NCBI RefSeq assembly: GCF_040196175.1
Contig: NZ_JBEFNF010000010.1
Coordinates: forward strand, 14,091-78,090
Length of the DNA: 64,000 nucleotides
Reading direction: 5' to 3'
Origin: Halospina sp040196175
Lineage (GTDB): Bacteria > Pseudomonadota > Gammaproteobacteria > Pseudomonadales > Oleiphilaceae
Of this stretch, positions 16,610 through 24,346 are shown in pieces. The notes below the pieces were generated by a model, which made no database searches, had not been told where the DNA came from, and saw only the letters and a program-made list of their open reading frames with translations. A program made the translations under genes and the position numbers. Each line of letters starts with the position of its first letter. The first letter of the stretch is position 1.

Positions 16610-18612
16610 GATGACGCTCCTTCAGCCAGAGGCCCACTCGCTCTGGGTTTCTCAGCCATGGTAACCGTCTGGCGCTGACGGACGCGGTAGCGCCGGTCAC
16701 TGACCGCAAAGGCTCCGCCCAACGCCATGAGCAAAGCACCCCCCCAGATCCAGCGCACCATGGGCTTATACTGGATGCGCACGCTCCAGGCTGTCTGCCC
16801 TTCCACATTCTCACCGAGCGCCACAAAAAGGTCTTTGAGAACGCCAGGGCTGATCCCGGCGTTGGTCATCACACTACTACGTACCGGGTAATGGCGTTTC
16901 TCCGGAAACACCGTCGTGACCAGCTCACCATCCCGATAGATGTCAAAGGTCGCCTGCTGGGCGGTGAAGTTCGGCCCCTCACGTTCTCTCAAATCTGCGA
17001 AGTGCCATTCGTAACCCGCAATCTCCAGCCGGTCCCCCGGAGCCATCCGCCGGTCCTGCTCCACCCCGTGGAGCGACACCATAGTGGCGCCGGCAATCGA
17101 AACCGCCAGGCCAACATGCCCCAGAACCATACCGTTATAGCTGCGCGACAACTTTCGCAGACCATGCAGGCGCCCATTGCGGCTCGCTGTCTTGTCCCAG
17201 ACATCCCTCAGGGTTGCAAAAGCCACCCAGGCGGCAACCAACAGCCCAACAAAGCTCAAGACATGGAACTCACCCACCATCAGCAACGGTGTGATCAGCG
17301 CAACAACCACGCTCAGCACTGCTGGTACCATCAGCTTGCGCAACACCATATTCACTGGTGTGCGCTTCCAGCGGGTGACAACACCGAAACCCAGGATAAC
17401 CCCCGTCATCAGGGCAATAGGGACGAAGGTGATGTTGAAATAGGGTTCGCCCACGGAAAGCGTGCCGCCTCCCATGTAATCCAGGATCAACGGAAAAATG
17501 GTCCCAAGCAGCACCACGAACGTGGCGACCACCAGAAAGACGTTATTCATCAGCAGCAATGCTTCACGCGAGAACAGCGTGAACCCGGTACGGCCCTGAA
17601 CAGCAGGCGCACGGATGGCGTAAAGCGCCAGCGAGCCGACCACGGTCACTGAAAGCATCATCAGTATGAAGAACCCGCGCTCAGGATCCGTGGCAAAGGC
17701 GTGAACCGACGTAAGCACACCGGAACGCACCAGGAAGGTGCCCAGTATGCTGAGCGCGAAGGTCATGATCGCCAACAGCACAGTCCAGCTTTTGAACACA
17801 CCGCGCTTTTCGGTAACCGCCAGTGAATGGATCAGAGCCGTGCCCACCAGCCAGGGCATGAAAGAAGCGTTCTCGACCGGATCCCAGAACCACCAACCGC
17901 CCCAGCCCAGCTCATAGTAAGCCCACCAGCTGCCCAGGGCGATGCCCAGTGTCAGAAAAGCCCACGCTACAGTGGTCCAGGGTCGGGACCAGCGGGCCCA
18001 AACCGCGTCCAGCCGCCCGCCAAGCAGCGAAGCGATGGCGAAGGCGAAAACGACTGAAAAACCAACGTACCCCATATAGAGCATGGGCGGGTGCACAATG
18101 AGGCCGAAGTCCTGCAGCAGGGGATTCAGGTCGGCACCGTCCTGAGGCACGTTCGGCAGCATGCGCTCAAAAGGGTTCGAGGTAAGCAGCGTGAACAGCA
18201 TGAAGCCGACACCGATCAGCCCCATGATGGACAGCACCCGGGCCCGCATCTCATCCGGCAGGTTGCGACTGAAAAGCGCCACTGCCAGCGTCCAGGCCCC
18301 CAGAATCAGCACCCACAGGAGCATGGAGCCCTCGTGTCCGCCCCAGACAGCGCTGAACTTGTAGTACCAGGGCAGCATGCTGTTGCTGTTGTTGGCGACA
18401 TAGCCCACGGAGAAGTCATCCACCATGAAGGACCAGGTGAGGCAGGCGTAGCTCAGCACCAGCATCACAAACATGCCCGCCACCAACGGGCGGTCGAACG
18501 CCATCAGGCCCGGATGACGGATGGTGGCTCCCGTCATGGGGACTACGACCAGCGCCACTGCCAGCAGCAGTGCCAGGATCAGCGCGAAATTACCAAGTTC
18601 AGGAACCATCAT
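16606..18612 (-). CDS. ccmF: Heme lyase CcmF
   Basis: A 668-residue integral membrane protein, core of the cytochrome c heme lyase. It has about 15 hydrophobic segments and the diagnostic tryptophan-rich periplasmic motif (WGGWWFWDPVENASFMPWL) around residue 230. Length matches the family (~650). The start MMVPELGNFALILALLLA includes a first membrane helix; the second Met is an equivalent alternative. It lies 33 bases downstream of ccmE and overlaps ccmG. Confidence 0.97.
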   Translation of the reverse strand: MMVPELGNFALILALLLAVALVVVPMTGATIRHPGLMAFDRPLVAGMFVMLVLSYACLTWSFMVDDFSVGYVANNSNSMLPWYYKFSAVWGGHEGSMLLWVLILGAWTLAVALFSRNLPDEMRARVLSIMGLIGVGFMLFTLLTSNPFERMLPNVPQDGADLNPLLQDFGLIVHPPMLYMGYVGFSVVFAFAIASLLGGRLDAVWARWSRPWTTVAWAFLTLGIALGSWWAYYELGWGGWWFWDPVENASFMPWLVGTALIHSLAVTEKRGVFKSWTVLLAIMTFALSILGTFLVRSGVLTSVHAFATDPERGFFILMMLSVTVVGSLALYAIRAPAVQGRTGFTLFSREALLLMNNVFLVVATFVVLLGTIFPLILDYMGGGTLSVGEPYFNITFVPIALMTGVILGFGVVTRWKRTPVNMVLRKLMVPAVLSVVVALITPLLMVGEFHVLSFVGLLVAAWVAFATLRDVWDKTASRNGRLHGLRKLSRSYNGMVLGHVGLAVSIAGATMVSLHGVEQDRRMAPGDRLEIAGYEWHFADLREREGPNFTAQQATFDIYRDGELVTTVFPEKRHYPVRSSVMTNAGISPGVLKDLFVALGENVEGQTAWSVRIQYKPMVRWIWGGALLMALGGAFAVSDRRYRVRQRQTVTMAEKPRASGPLAEGASS

Positions 18613-18645
18613 CTCTCCTGCGTCAGAGTCGCTACCACCAGCACC

Positions 18646-19137
18646 TCAGGTACCGGTGTTGCCATTACCGTGATCCACACCTTCAGCCGGATAATCACCC
18701 CCTTCCTTCAGGCGGCCGGAGGCCTCCAGAGCCTCCTTGACCTCAGGGGGCATGTAATCCTCGTCATGTTTCGCCAGCACCTGGTCCGCTGTAAGCAGTC
18801 CATCCGCGTTCAATTTGCCCAGCGCAACCACGCCCTGACCCTCCCGGAACAGATCCGGCAGGATACCTTTGTATTCCACTGGCACCCGCCCCTGGTTATC
18901 GGTGATGACAAAACGGACCTTCAGCGAGTCCGGATCGCGTTCCAGACTGCCCTCCGCCACAAGACCACCGGCGCGGATACGCTGCTGCACTGGTGCTTTG
19001 CCGGTATCAATCTCAGCCGGGCTGTAGAAAAGGTTCATGTTCTCCTGCAGAGCCACCAGCGCCAGTGATACAGCCACGGCAAAGCCCGCGAACAGCACGA
19101 GAATGATGGTCAGACGGCGTTTACGAACCGGATGCAT
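18646..19137 (-). CDS. ccmE: Heme chaperone CcmE
   Basis: A 163-residue periplasmic heme chaperone anchored by one N-terminal helix (LTIILVLFAGFAVAVSLALVAL). The OB-fold core is intact and ends with the covalent heme-binding histidine motif HDEDYMPPE, giving His124 and Tyr128. The C-terminus has a Gly/Asn-rich tail. The ATG at 19137 is preferred over an upstream in-frame codon at 19176 because MHPVRKRR is the usual N-terminus. The start overlaps the end of ccmD by 17 bases. Confidence 0.96.
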   Translation of the reverse strand: MHPVRKRRLTIILVLFAGFAVAVSLALVALQENMNLFYSPAEIDTGKAPVQQRIRAGGLVAEGSLERDPDSLKVRFVITDNQGRVPVEYKGILPDLFREGQGVVALGKLNADGLLTADQVLAKHDEDYMPPEVKEALEASGRLKEGGDYPAEGVDHGNGNTGT

Positions 19138-19336
19138 CGTGTTTTTTTCCTCCACTGCCTTGACGATGGGCCTCACTGCGCATGAGGCGTCGATGATGGC
19201 TGATGACCTGGCGACGCTGGATCACCGTAGCCAGGATGAGCGCCAGGATCACCAGAATGAAAGCCCCGTAGCTGACCCATACGTAGAACCCATGTCCGCC
19301 CATACTGATCAGTGCCTGGAATGAATCGAACTGCAT
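19121..19336 (-). CDS. ccmD: Heme exporter protein CcmD
   Basis: A 71-residue single-pass membrane protein that helps release heme-loaded CcmE from the CcmABC complex. The family pattern MGGHGFYVWVSYGAF followed by one transmembrane helix (ILVILALILATVI) and a basic tail is clear. The ATG at 19336 is chosen because it gives the usual short N-terminus; the frame is open to 19372. It is positioned between ccmC and ccmE as expected. Confidence 0.93.
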   Translation of the reverse strand: MQFDSFQALISMGGHGFYVWVSYGAFILVILALILATVIQRRQVISHHRRLMRSEAHRQGSGGKKHDASGS

Positions 19337-19353
19337 ATAACCTCCAAGCCGTC

Positions 19354-20091
19354 CTATTGTGCCAGAACCCACTCCCGAACCCAGCGGGCACGGCGCTCTC
19401 TGAGCAGAATGTCATTCCGCATGCGCCAGAGGATCAGCCAGGCCACCAGAAGATGGAAGCCCAACAGGCATATCAGCAATGGCGCCCACATGCTGACCGG
19501 CATCGACGGGGCCTCGGTAACCTTGATGGTCGCTGGCTGGTGCAGCGTGTTCCACCACTCCACTGAGTACTTGATGATGGGAATATTGACCACACCCACA
19601 ATCACCAGAATGGCGCTGGCCCGAGCTCTTATATCGGGATCCTCCATGGCTCCGCGCAACGCCATGACCCCCAGATACAGAAACAGAAGCAGGAGCATGG
19701 AGGTCAGCCGCGCATCCCAGATCCACCAGGTTCCCCAGGTAGGCTTGCCCCAGACAGCACCGGTAAGCAACGCCAGGAAAGTCATGCCAGCACCTACGGT
19801 GGTAGCAGAAGCAATGAAGGTATCCGCCATCTTCATACGCCAGACCAACCCCACCAAACCAGCCACGGCCATGGCCACATAAAGCGACTGGCCCAGATAC
19901 GCTGCGGGCACGTGGATGAAGATGATGCGATAACTGTCACCCTGCTGGTAGTCCGCCGGCGCGAACAGCAATCCCCATACCACTCCCACGCTAAGTACAA
20001 CCAGCGCCAACCATCCGAGCCAGGGCATCAACCGGCCCGCGATGCCGAAGAACCACTTGGGAGAACCCAGCTTGTGAAACCATTGCCACAT
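19354..20091 (-). CDS. ccmC: Heme exporter protein CcmC
   Basis: A 245-residue six-helix membrane protein that loads heme onto CcmE. It carries the Trp-rich motif (WGKPTWGTWWIWDARLTSMLLL) and a conserved histidine in the first periplasmic loop (IFIHVPAAYLG). Length equals the family norm. It lies 20 bases after ccmB and 17 bases before ccmD. Confidence 0.97.
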   Translation of the reverse strand: MWQWFHKLGSPKWFFGIAGRLMPWLGWLALVVLSVGVVWGLLFAPADYQQGDSYRIIFIHVPAAYLGQSLYVAMAVAGLVGLVWRMKMADTFIASATTVGAGMTFLALLTGAVWGKPTWGTWWIWDARLTSMLLLLFLYLGVMALRGAMEDPDIRARASAILVIVGVVNIPIIKYSVEWWNTLHQPATIKVTEAPSMPVSMWAPLLICLLGFHLLVAWLILWRMRNDILLRERRARWVREWVLAQ

Positions 20092-20111
20092 GTGGCGATC
20101 CTCAGTTCATG

Positions 20112-20840
20112 TCATCCATTGGAAACGCTGATACGCAGCGCTCCGGCGATGGCCAGCGGCGCCAGCACCACCGCCAGCGACAGCATGGCGCCGAGCAACG
20201 CCAAATGCCCGGTGATGGGCGCGCCCTCCGCTGCCGCCGTCACCGCCCCGGTGCCGAATATCAGCACCGGAACATAGAAAGGGGTCATTATCAGAACAAG
20301 CAGCACACCGCTGCCGCGCAGACTCACAGTCAGTGCGGCACCAATGGCCCCGACAAGCACAAGGATGGGCGTTCCTGCGAGCAGTGTCAGCACCAGGACC
20401 ATCCCGGTGGCAGCTGGGAGATGCAGCATAACGCCCAGTACCGGTACCAGCAGTATCAGCGGCAGCACCGTCGTGACCCATACGGCGGCCACGCGGGCCA
20501 AGGCCAGCAGCGCCAGCGGCTGAGGCGACAGCACCCATTGTTCCAGATGCCCATCCGCATAGTCATTGCGGAACAACAAGTTCAGCGACAGCAGGATGGC
20601 CAGCAATGCCGCCACCCAGATGATCCCCGGGCCGGCCTGGCGCAGGAACTCCGGTTCCGGGCTTACCCCCAGCGGAAACAGCGATACGATCAGAACAAAG
20701 AACACCAGCGGATTGATCAGATCCTGGCGGTTGCGGAACGCGACGAGCCACTCCCGGCGCACCGTCTCAAAAGCGGCCCGCAGCCAGCCTTCTTCCCCAG
20801 CCGCAAAATGCACCGATACACGCGACTCAGACCGCATCAT
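20112..20840 (-). CDS. ccmB: Heme exporter protein CcmB
   Basis: A 242-residue six-helix membrane component of the CcmAB ABC transporter that drives release of holo-CcmE. Characteristic stretches are RREWLVAFRNRQDLINPLVFF and DYADGHLEQWVLSPQPL. The N-terminus here has about 20 extra residues before the usual beginning, so an internal start is possible. It overlaps ccmA by 14 bases. Confidence 0.95.
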   Translation of the reverse strand: MMRSESRVSVHFAAGEEGWLRAAFETVRREWLVAFRNRQDLINPLVFFVLIVSLFPLGVSPEPEFLRQAGPGIIWVAALLAILLSLNLLFRNDYADGHLEQWVLSPQPLALLALARVAAVWVTTVLPLILLVPVLGVMLHLPAATGMVLVLTLLAGTPILVLVGAIGAALTVSLRGSGVLLVLIMTPFYVPVLIFGTGAVTAAAEGAPITGHLALLGAMLSLAVVLAPLAIAGALRISVSNG

Positions 20841-21462
20841 GGTCCTCTTCCAGCATCAGTGTGCGCACATCCCTCAGCCCCAGCGGATGGTGAGTGGTCA
20901 GAATCACAGCACCGCCCGCACGCACGCGGTTACTGAGCAGTGCCTCGAGTTGTCCCACTGCTTCGCGGTCAACGGCGGTAAATGCCTCATCCAGGATCCA
21001 CAGCGGCGCACTCGATAGATACAGGCGAGCCAGCGCCACCCGCCGCTGCTGCCCCGCAGAAAGCTGTGCCGCCGGGAGGTCCTCATAGCCGGCCAGCCCT
21101 GCGTCTACCAGCGCCGCCATTACCTGTTCCGGGTCGGTAGGCGCACGCATGGCCTGCCATCCGGCCAGGTTCTCAAAGGCGGTCAGCGAAGGTGAAACAC
21201 CGGCACTGTGACCGAGAAAAAGCAGATTCGCCTGATACTGAGCCCTGACCCGGTGCACCGGTTCGCCCCGCCAGAGGAGCTCCCCTTGGAAAGCTGGATT
21301 GAGTCCAGCCAGGATACGCAGAAGGGTTGTCTTGCCCGCGCCGTTGGGTCCGGCAATCCGCCAGAGATCGCCGGGTCCAACCGTCAATTCAAGACCGCTG
21401 AACAGCGGGCGGTCATCACGTTCACAGTGGATCTGCCGGGCTTCGAGCAGGGTACTGGTCAT
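20827..21462 (-). CDS. ccmA: Heme exporter ATP-binding protein CcmA
   Basis: A 211-residue ABC ATPase, partner of CcmB. Walker A is GPNGAGKTTLL, the signature is LSAGQQRRVALARL, and Walker B is LWILDEAFTAVD. First gene of the ccm operon. The 84-base gap to the divergent FliK-like gene must contain its promoter; a TATAAT on this strand at 21521-21516 is the best -10 candidate, sharing bases with the -10 of the opposite promoter. Confidence 0.96.
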   Translation of the reverse strand: MTSTLLEARQIHCERDDRPLFSGLELTVGPGDLWRIAGPNGAGKTTLLRILAGLNPAFQGELLWRGEPVHRVRAQYQANLLFLGHSAGVSPSLTAFENLAGWQAMRAPTDPEQVMAALVDAGLAGYEDLPAAQLSAGQQRRVALARLYLSSAPLWILDEAFTAVDREAVGQLEALLSNRVRAGGAVILTTHHPLGLRDVRTLMLEEDHDAV

Positions 21463-21490
21463 TGTCTATCCGGCCGGTGGGGTCTGCGGG

Positions 21491-21520
21491 TTGGGTCTAC
21501 CCCCGGCGCGAGCCTATTAT
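21491..21520 (+). promoter_or_regulatory. Possible sigma-70 promoter for the FliK-like gene
   Basis: TTGGGT (21491-21496) and TATTAT (21515-21520) are separated by 18 bases and lie 27 bases before the ATG at 21547. The -10 region reads as TATAAT on the minus strand, so the ccmA and FliK-like promoters may overlap back to back. The -35 match is weak. Confidence 0.4.
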
Positions 21521-21546
21521 ATAGAAAACGCTCGGCGTTTGCCGCC

Positions 21547-23022
21547 ATGAATGGCAACGGGGATACCGTCTTGAAAGTGCCTGTTCTTTCGCTGATGACA
21601 CGTACTGACAGCGGTCAGACCACAGGAGCCGACAGCTCCCGTCTGGCCGCCCAGCTTGAGCGAGCCGGGCTGCGTGAGGGCGAACCCAGGCTCGCCCGCG
21701 TGCTTAACGCGGACGGCGGCGGGCGCCCGGCCGGCGACGGTGTCCGGGCCATGCCCGGCACTAGGCTGTTGCTGGAGGTGGGCGGGCAACGCCTCCCTGT
21801 ACGCAGCGATCGCTCCCTGGATACAGGCACCATGGTCAAGGTCATGCGCGCGGGCAACGAGCTGCGCCTTATGGAGAGCCTGGATCAGCCCTCACGCAGC
21901 ACCCTGAGCCAGTCCCTGGCCAACCGCATTCCCTTCCAGCAGAATCTCGGGCAGGGTCTGAACCGTCTTGCGGCCCAAGCGAATGATCCTGGCCTGCCTC
22001 AGCAGATCCGCCAGGGACTGGTGCAACTGACCCGCCTCATGCCGGCCACGCCCGCTGCTCAGCCCGCCACTGGCGGCTTACAGGCGAATGCTGCCTTACC
22101 CATTACTGGAACTGGAGCGACATCCACCACATCCCTTGGGGCAAATCCGACCCAGGACTCCGGCATGAGCCTGGACCGGATGAGCGGTGCGCAGATCCGC
22201 AAATGGATCAGCCAAAGCGGCCTGTTCCGGGAAACATCCATGGTGCAGCAATCCGCATCACCAGCCGGCACTAATGCCAACCAACCTCAGACCGACCTCA
22301 AGAGCCAGCTCATCCAGCTTGCCGCTCAGCTTCTGCCAAAGGTGACTGGTAAACCCGCGAGCGAAAGCAACACCAGCCTGCACGGCCTGATCAGCCGGCT
22401 CGAGCCCATGACGAAAACATCCGCCGACGACCTCAGTGCCCTGCGTTTTCCAACGCCACCGTCCACCACTGCTACCAGCAGTACCAGTACAGCGACCGGC
22501 GGCAATACCAGCAGTTCCATGGGCGCAGGCGAAATGCTCCGGCTTCTCGCCGGAATGATCAACCGCCTGACCGTCAACCAGCTTCACTCACAGGCAGCCA
22601 GCGCCGGGACTGAGGCCAATGCGCCCAACCAGACCTGGATTCTGGAGCTCCCCTGGGTTACCGGCAGTCAGGAGGTCCGGATTATGCAGGGACGACTGGA
22701 GGAATACGGCCCAGATGACCCAGATGCGAACGAGGGGGAAGAACGCCCAAGCCGAGAGCGTGAATGGCAGCTGACCTTGGCCCTGTCGTTTGACACCACC
22801 GGCCCGCTGTATTTTGAAATCAACCTGCGGGGGCGCCAACTCCGGACCCAGATCTGGGCCGAGCACCCGGCAACCGTCGACCTGATTGAGGCTACTCGAG
22901 GGCGGCTGGAAACAGCGCTTGCACAACTGGATCTGGACGTCATCCCGGTGGAGTGCAGAGAAGGTCAGCCACCAGCCCGGGTTACGCGACTCACCCAGCA
23001 ACTGGTGGATGAACATGCCTGA
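21547..23022 (+). CDS. FliK-like hook-length control family protein (second copy)
   Basis: A 491-residue protein with a long Gln/Ala/Thr-rich low-complexity middle and a C-terminal FliK-type domain (~residues 360-480) including LPWVTGSQEVRIMQGRL, REWQLTLALSFDTTGPLYF and EINLRGRQLRTQIWAEH. FliK measures hook length and contacts FlhB to switch export specificity. A more ordinary fliK lies in the flagellar operon at 43422-44651, so this is a paralogue. It overlaps by eight bases a gene encoding only the FlhB cytoplasmic domain, a suggestive pairing. The ATG at 21547 lacks a good ribosome-binding site. The TTG at 21571, preceded by GGGGAT, is an alternative; the frame is open to 21208 inside ccmA. 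Confidence 0.82.
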   Translation: MNGNGDTVLKVPVLSLMTRTDSGQTTGADSSRLAAQLERAGLREGEPRLARVLNADGGGRPAGDGVRAMPGTRLLLEVGGQRLPVRSDRSLDTGTMVKVMRAGNELRLMESLDQPSRSTLSQSLANRIPFQQNLGQGLNRLAAQANDPGLPQQIRQGLVQLTRLMPATPAAQPATGGLQANAALPITGTGATSTTSLGANPTQDSGMSLDRMSGAQIRKWISQSGLFRETSMVQQSASPAGTNANQPQTDLKSQLIQLAAQLLPKVTGKPASESNTSLHGLISRLEPMTKTSADDLSALRFPTPPSTTATSSTSTATGGNTSSSMGAGEMLRLLAGMINRLTVNQLHSQAASAGTEANAPNQTWILELPWVTGSQEVRIMQGRLEEYGPDDPDANEGEERPSREREWQLTLALSFDTTGPLYFEINLRGRQLRTQIWAEHPATVDLIEATRGRLETALAQLDLDVIPVECREGQPPARVTRLTQQLVDEHA

Positions 23023-23311
23023 GAACAGCGATCATGGAGCCGCCATTGCGCTGACCTATGACGGCGAGAACGCACCCACTGTTGCGGCTACCGGGCAGAA
23101 TGAACTTGCCCATGAAATGATCCGAATCGCAGAAGAGAATGGCGTGCCTCTCTACGAAGATCCCGATCTGGCAGCGCTGCTCAGCCGACTGGATCTGGGG
23201 GAATCGATTCCCGAAACGCTCTACCAGATCATTGCTGAGGTTCTCGCCTACAGTTTTTACTTGCAGGGCTTCACACCTGACGACTTCCGGGATGCTGACA
23301 GGGAGCGCTAG
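23015..23311 (+). CDS. Stand-alone FlhB cytoplasmic-domain protein (FlhX-like)
   Basis: A 98-residue protein corresponding to the C-terminal cytoplasmic piece of FlhB/YscU-family export switch proteins after the autocleavage point: IALTYDGENAPTVAATGQNELAHEMIRIAEENGVPLYEDPDLAALLSRLDLGESIP in pieces. It has no membrane segments and no NPTH cleavage motif. Such stand-alone tails (FlhX) are known to be able to stand in for the FlhB tail in some bacteria. The start codon overlaps the end of the upstream FliK-like gene, implying translational coupling. A full-length FlhB is encoded at 37758-38897, so this is an accessory copy. Its stop overlaps the convergent DUF2802 gene by four bases. Confidence 0.85.
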   Translation: MPENSDHGAAIALTYDGENAPTVAATGQNELAHEMIRIAEENGVPLYEDPDLAALLSRLDLGESIPETLYQIIAEVLAYSFYLQGFTPDDFRDADRER

Positions 23312-23736
23312 ACCACCTCATCGGTCTGGGACTGGTCTTGCTTACTACCACGCCTTTGCCCCTGACGCAGTGCCGAGACCAGCTCTGCCTCCGGTCGTGA
23401 AATGCCACAGGAATTCATCAGGTCCTCAGTGCCAGCACCCAGCTCGACCAGCTTGGAGGCTTCGTCATAGGGAACGCGCAGAGGGTCATTCAGGCGCATC
23501 TCCTCCAGTGCGCCACTGAGGCGGTGCAGGGACTGCTCGCACGCCACCAGGCGTCGTCCGACCCCCATACTGCCGCTACTTACCGCGTGAAGCTCCCTGC
23601 CCAGATCATCGCAACGCTGACGCCAGTGCGCCTCCATGCGGTTCATTCGAACCCGATTGGCGATGCCCTGCGCCGCCACCAGGGCAATAGCCAGGGCTGT
23701 AATGCCCCATGGAAGAAGGGTGTCGATCGTGTCCAT
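23308..23736 (-). CDS. DUF2802 family protein
   Basis: A 142-residue protein with one N-terminal membrane helix (LLPWGITALAIALVAAQGIA), a coiled-coil middle (RMNRMEAHWRQRCDDLGREL, LVACEQSLHRLSGALEEMRL) and a C-terminal helix-turn-helix-like segment (SKLVELGAGTEDLMNSCGISRPEAELVSAL). DUF2802 proteins sit at the end of chemotaxis clusters in polarly flagellated gammaproteobacteria; no function is established. The ATG at 23736 is favoured over 23784. It follows cheW after 23 bases and is the last gene of the long minus-strand flagellar/chemotaxis block. Confidence 0.85.
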   Translation of the reverse strand: MDTIDTLLPWGITALAIALVAAQGIANRVRMNRMEAHWRQRCDDLGRELHAVSSGSMGVGRRLVACEQSLHRLSGALEEMRLNDPLRVPYDEASKLVELGAGTEDLMNSCGISRPEAELVSALRQGQRRGSKQDQSQTDEVV

Positions 23737-23759
23737 ATCAGCCTCCTGTCGCTGACCCG

Positions 23760-24254
23760 CTAGAGCGACTCGATTTCGGCCCATTCCTCGTCAGTCAGCA
23801 TCTTTTCGAAAGCCACCAGAATCACAAGCTCACCCTCACGGTTGCAGACCCCGTGAATGAAGCGGGCACTTTCCTCATTGCCCACATTGGGCGCGCTCTC
23901 AATCTCGCTCTGGCGGATGTAGATCACCTCTGCAACCGCATCCACCATGATGCCGATAACCTGTTCCTCGGCCTCAAGCACCACAATGCGTGTTGAATCC
24001 GTCACCTCGCCGTCCGGCAAGCCGAAGCGGCGTCGGGTATCGATTACCGTCACCACGTTGCCGCGCAGATTGATGATACCGAGCACGTAATCCGGTGCCC
24101 CGGGAACCGGCGCAATTTCGGTGTATCGCAACACCTCCTGGATCTGCATCACGTTGAGCCCGTAGGTCTCGTCCGCGAGCCGGAACGTCACGTACTGCAA
24201 AACCGGGTCATCGCTGCTCTGCTGGGCCGCGTTTTGAATGCTCTGGGTCGCCAT
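23760..24254 (-). CDS. cheW: Chemotaxis coupling protein CheW
   Basis: A 164-residue CheW that links receptors to CheA in the polar chemosensory array. The SH3-like double barrel motifs are present: LQYVTFRLADETYGLNVMQIQEVL, PDYVLGIINLRGNVVTVIDTRRRFGL and IGIMVDAVAEVIYI. A short Gln/Ser-rich N-terminal extension precedes the domain. A sigma-54-type sequence lies 65 bases upstream (24319-24334), suggesting it can be transcribed independently of parP. Confidence 0.96.
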   Translation of the reverse strand: MATQSIQNAAQQSSDDPVLQYVTFRLADETYGLNVMQIQEVLRYTEIAPVPGAPDYVLGIINLRGNVVTVIDTRRRFGLPDGEVTDSTRIVVLEAEEQVIGIMVDAVAEVIYIRQSEIESAPNVGNEESARFIHGVCNREGELVILVAFEKMLTDEEWAEIESL

Positions 24255-24318
24255 ATCCGCCTCTCTGTCCGGGCAACTGTCAATATTTCATCAATGAGCA
24301 CCCTGCACTATAGAACAT

Positions 24319-24334
24319 AGCACAAACTGTGCCA
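24319..24334 (-). promoter_or_regulatory. Sigma-54-type promoter upstream of cheW
   Basis: On the minus strand TGGCACAGTTTGTGCT fits TGGC-N8-TGC(A/T) with the required ten bases between GG and GC. It lies in the 92-base gap between parP and cheW. The core is also palindromic (GCACA-GTT-TGTGC), so a protein-binding or chance palindrome cannot be excluded. Confidence 0.6.
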
Positions 24335-24346
24335 CTCACTGAGCCG

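Noticed and set aside
18091..19068. 325-codon open frame opposite ccmF and ccmE
   Set aside because: His/Gln-rich composition typical of antisense translation of membrane-protein genes; the ccm genes on the other strand are certain.
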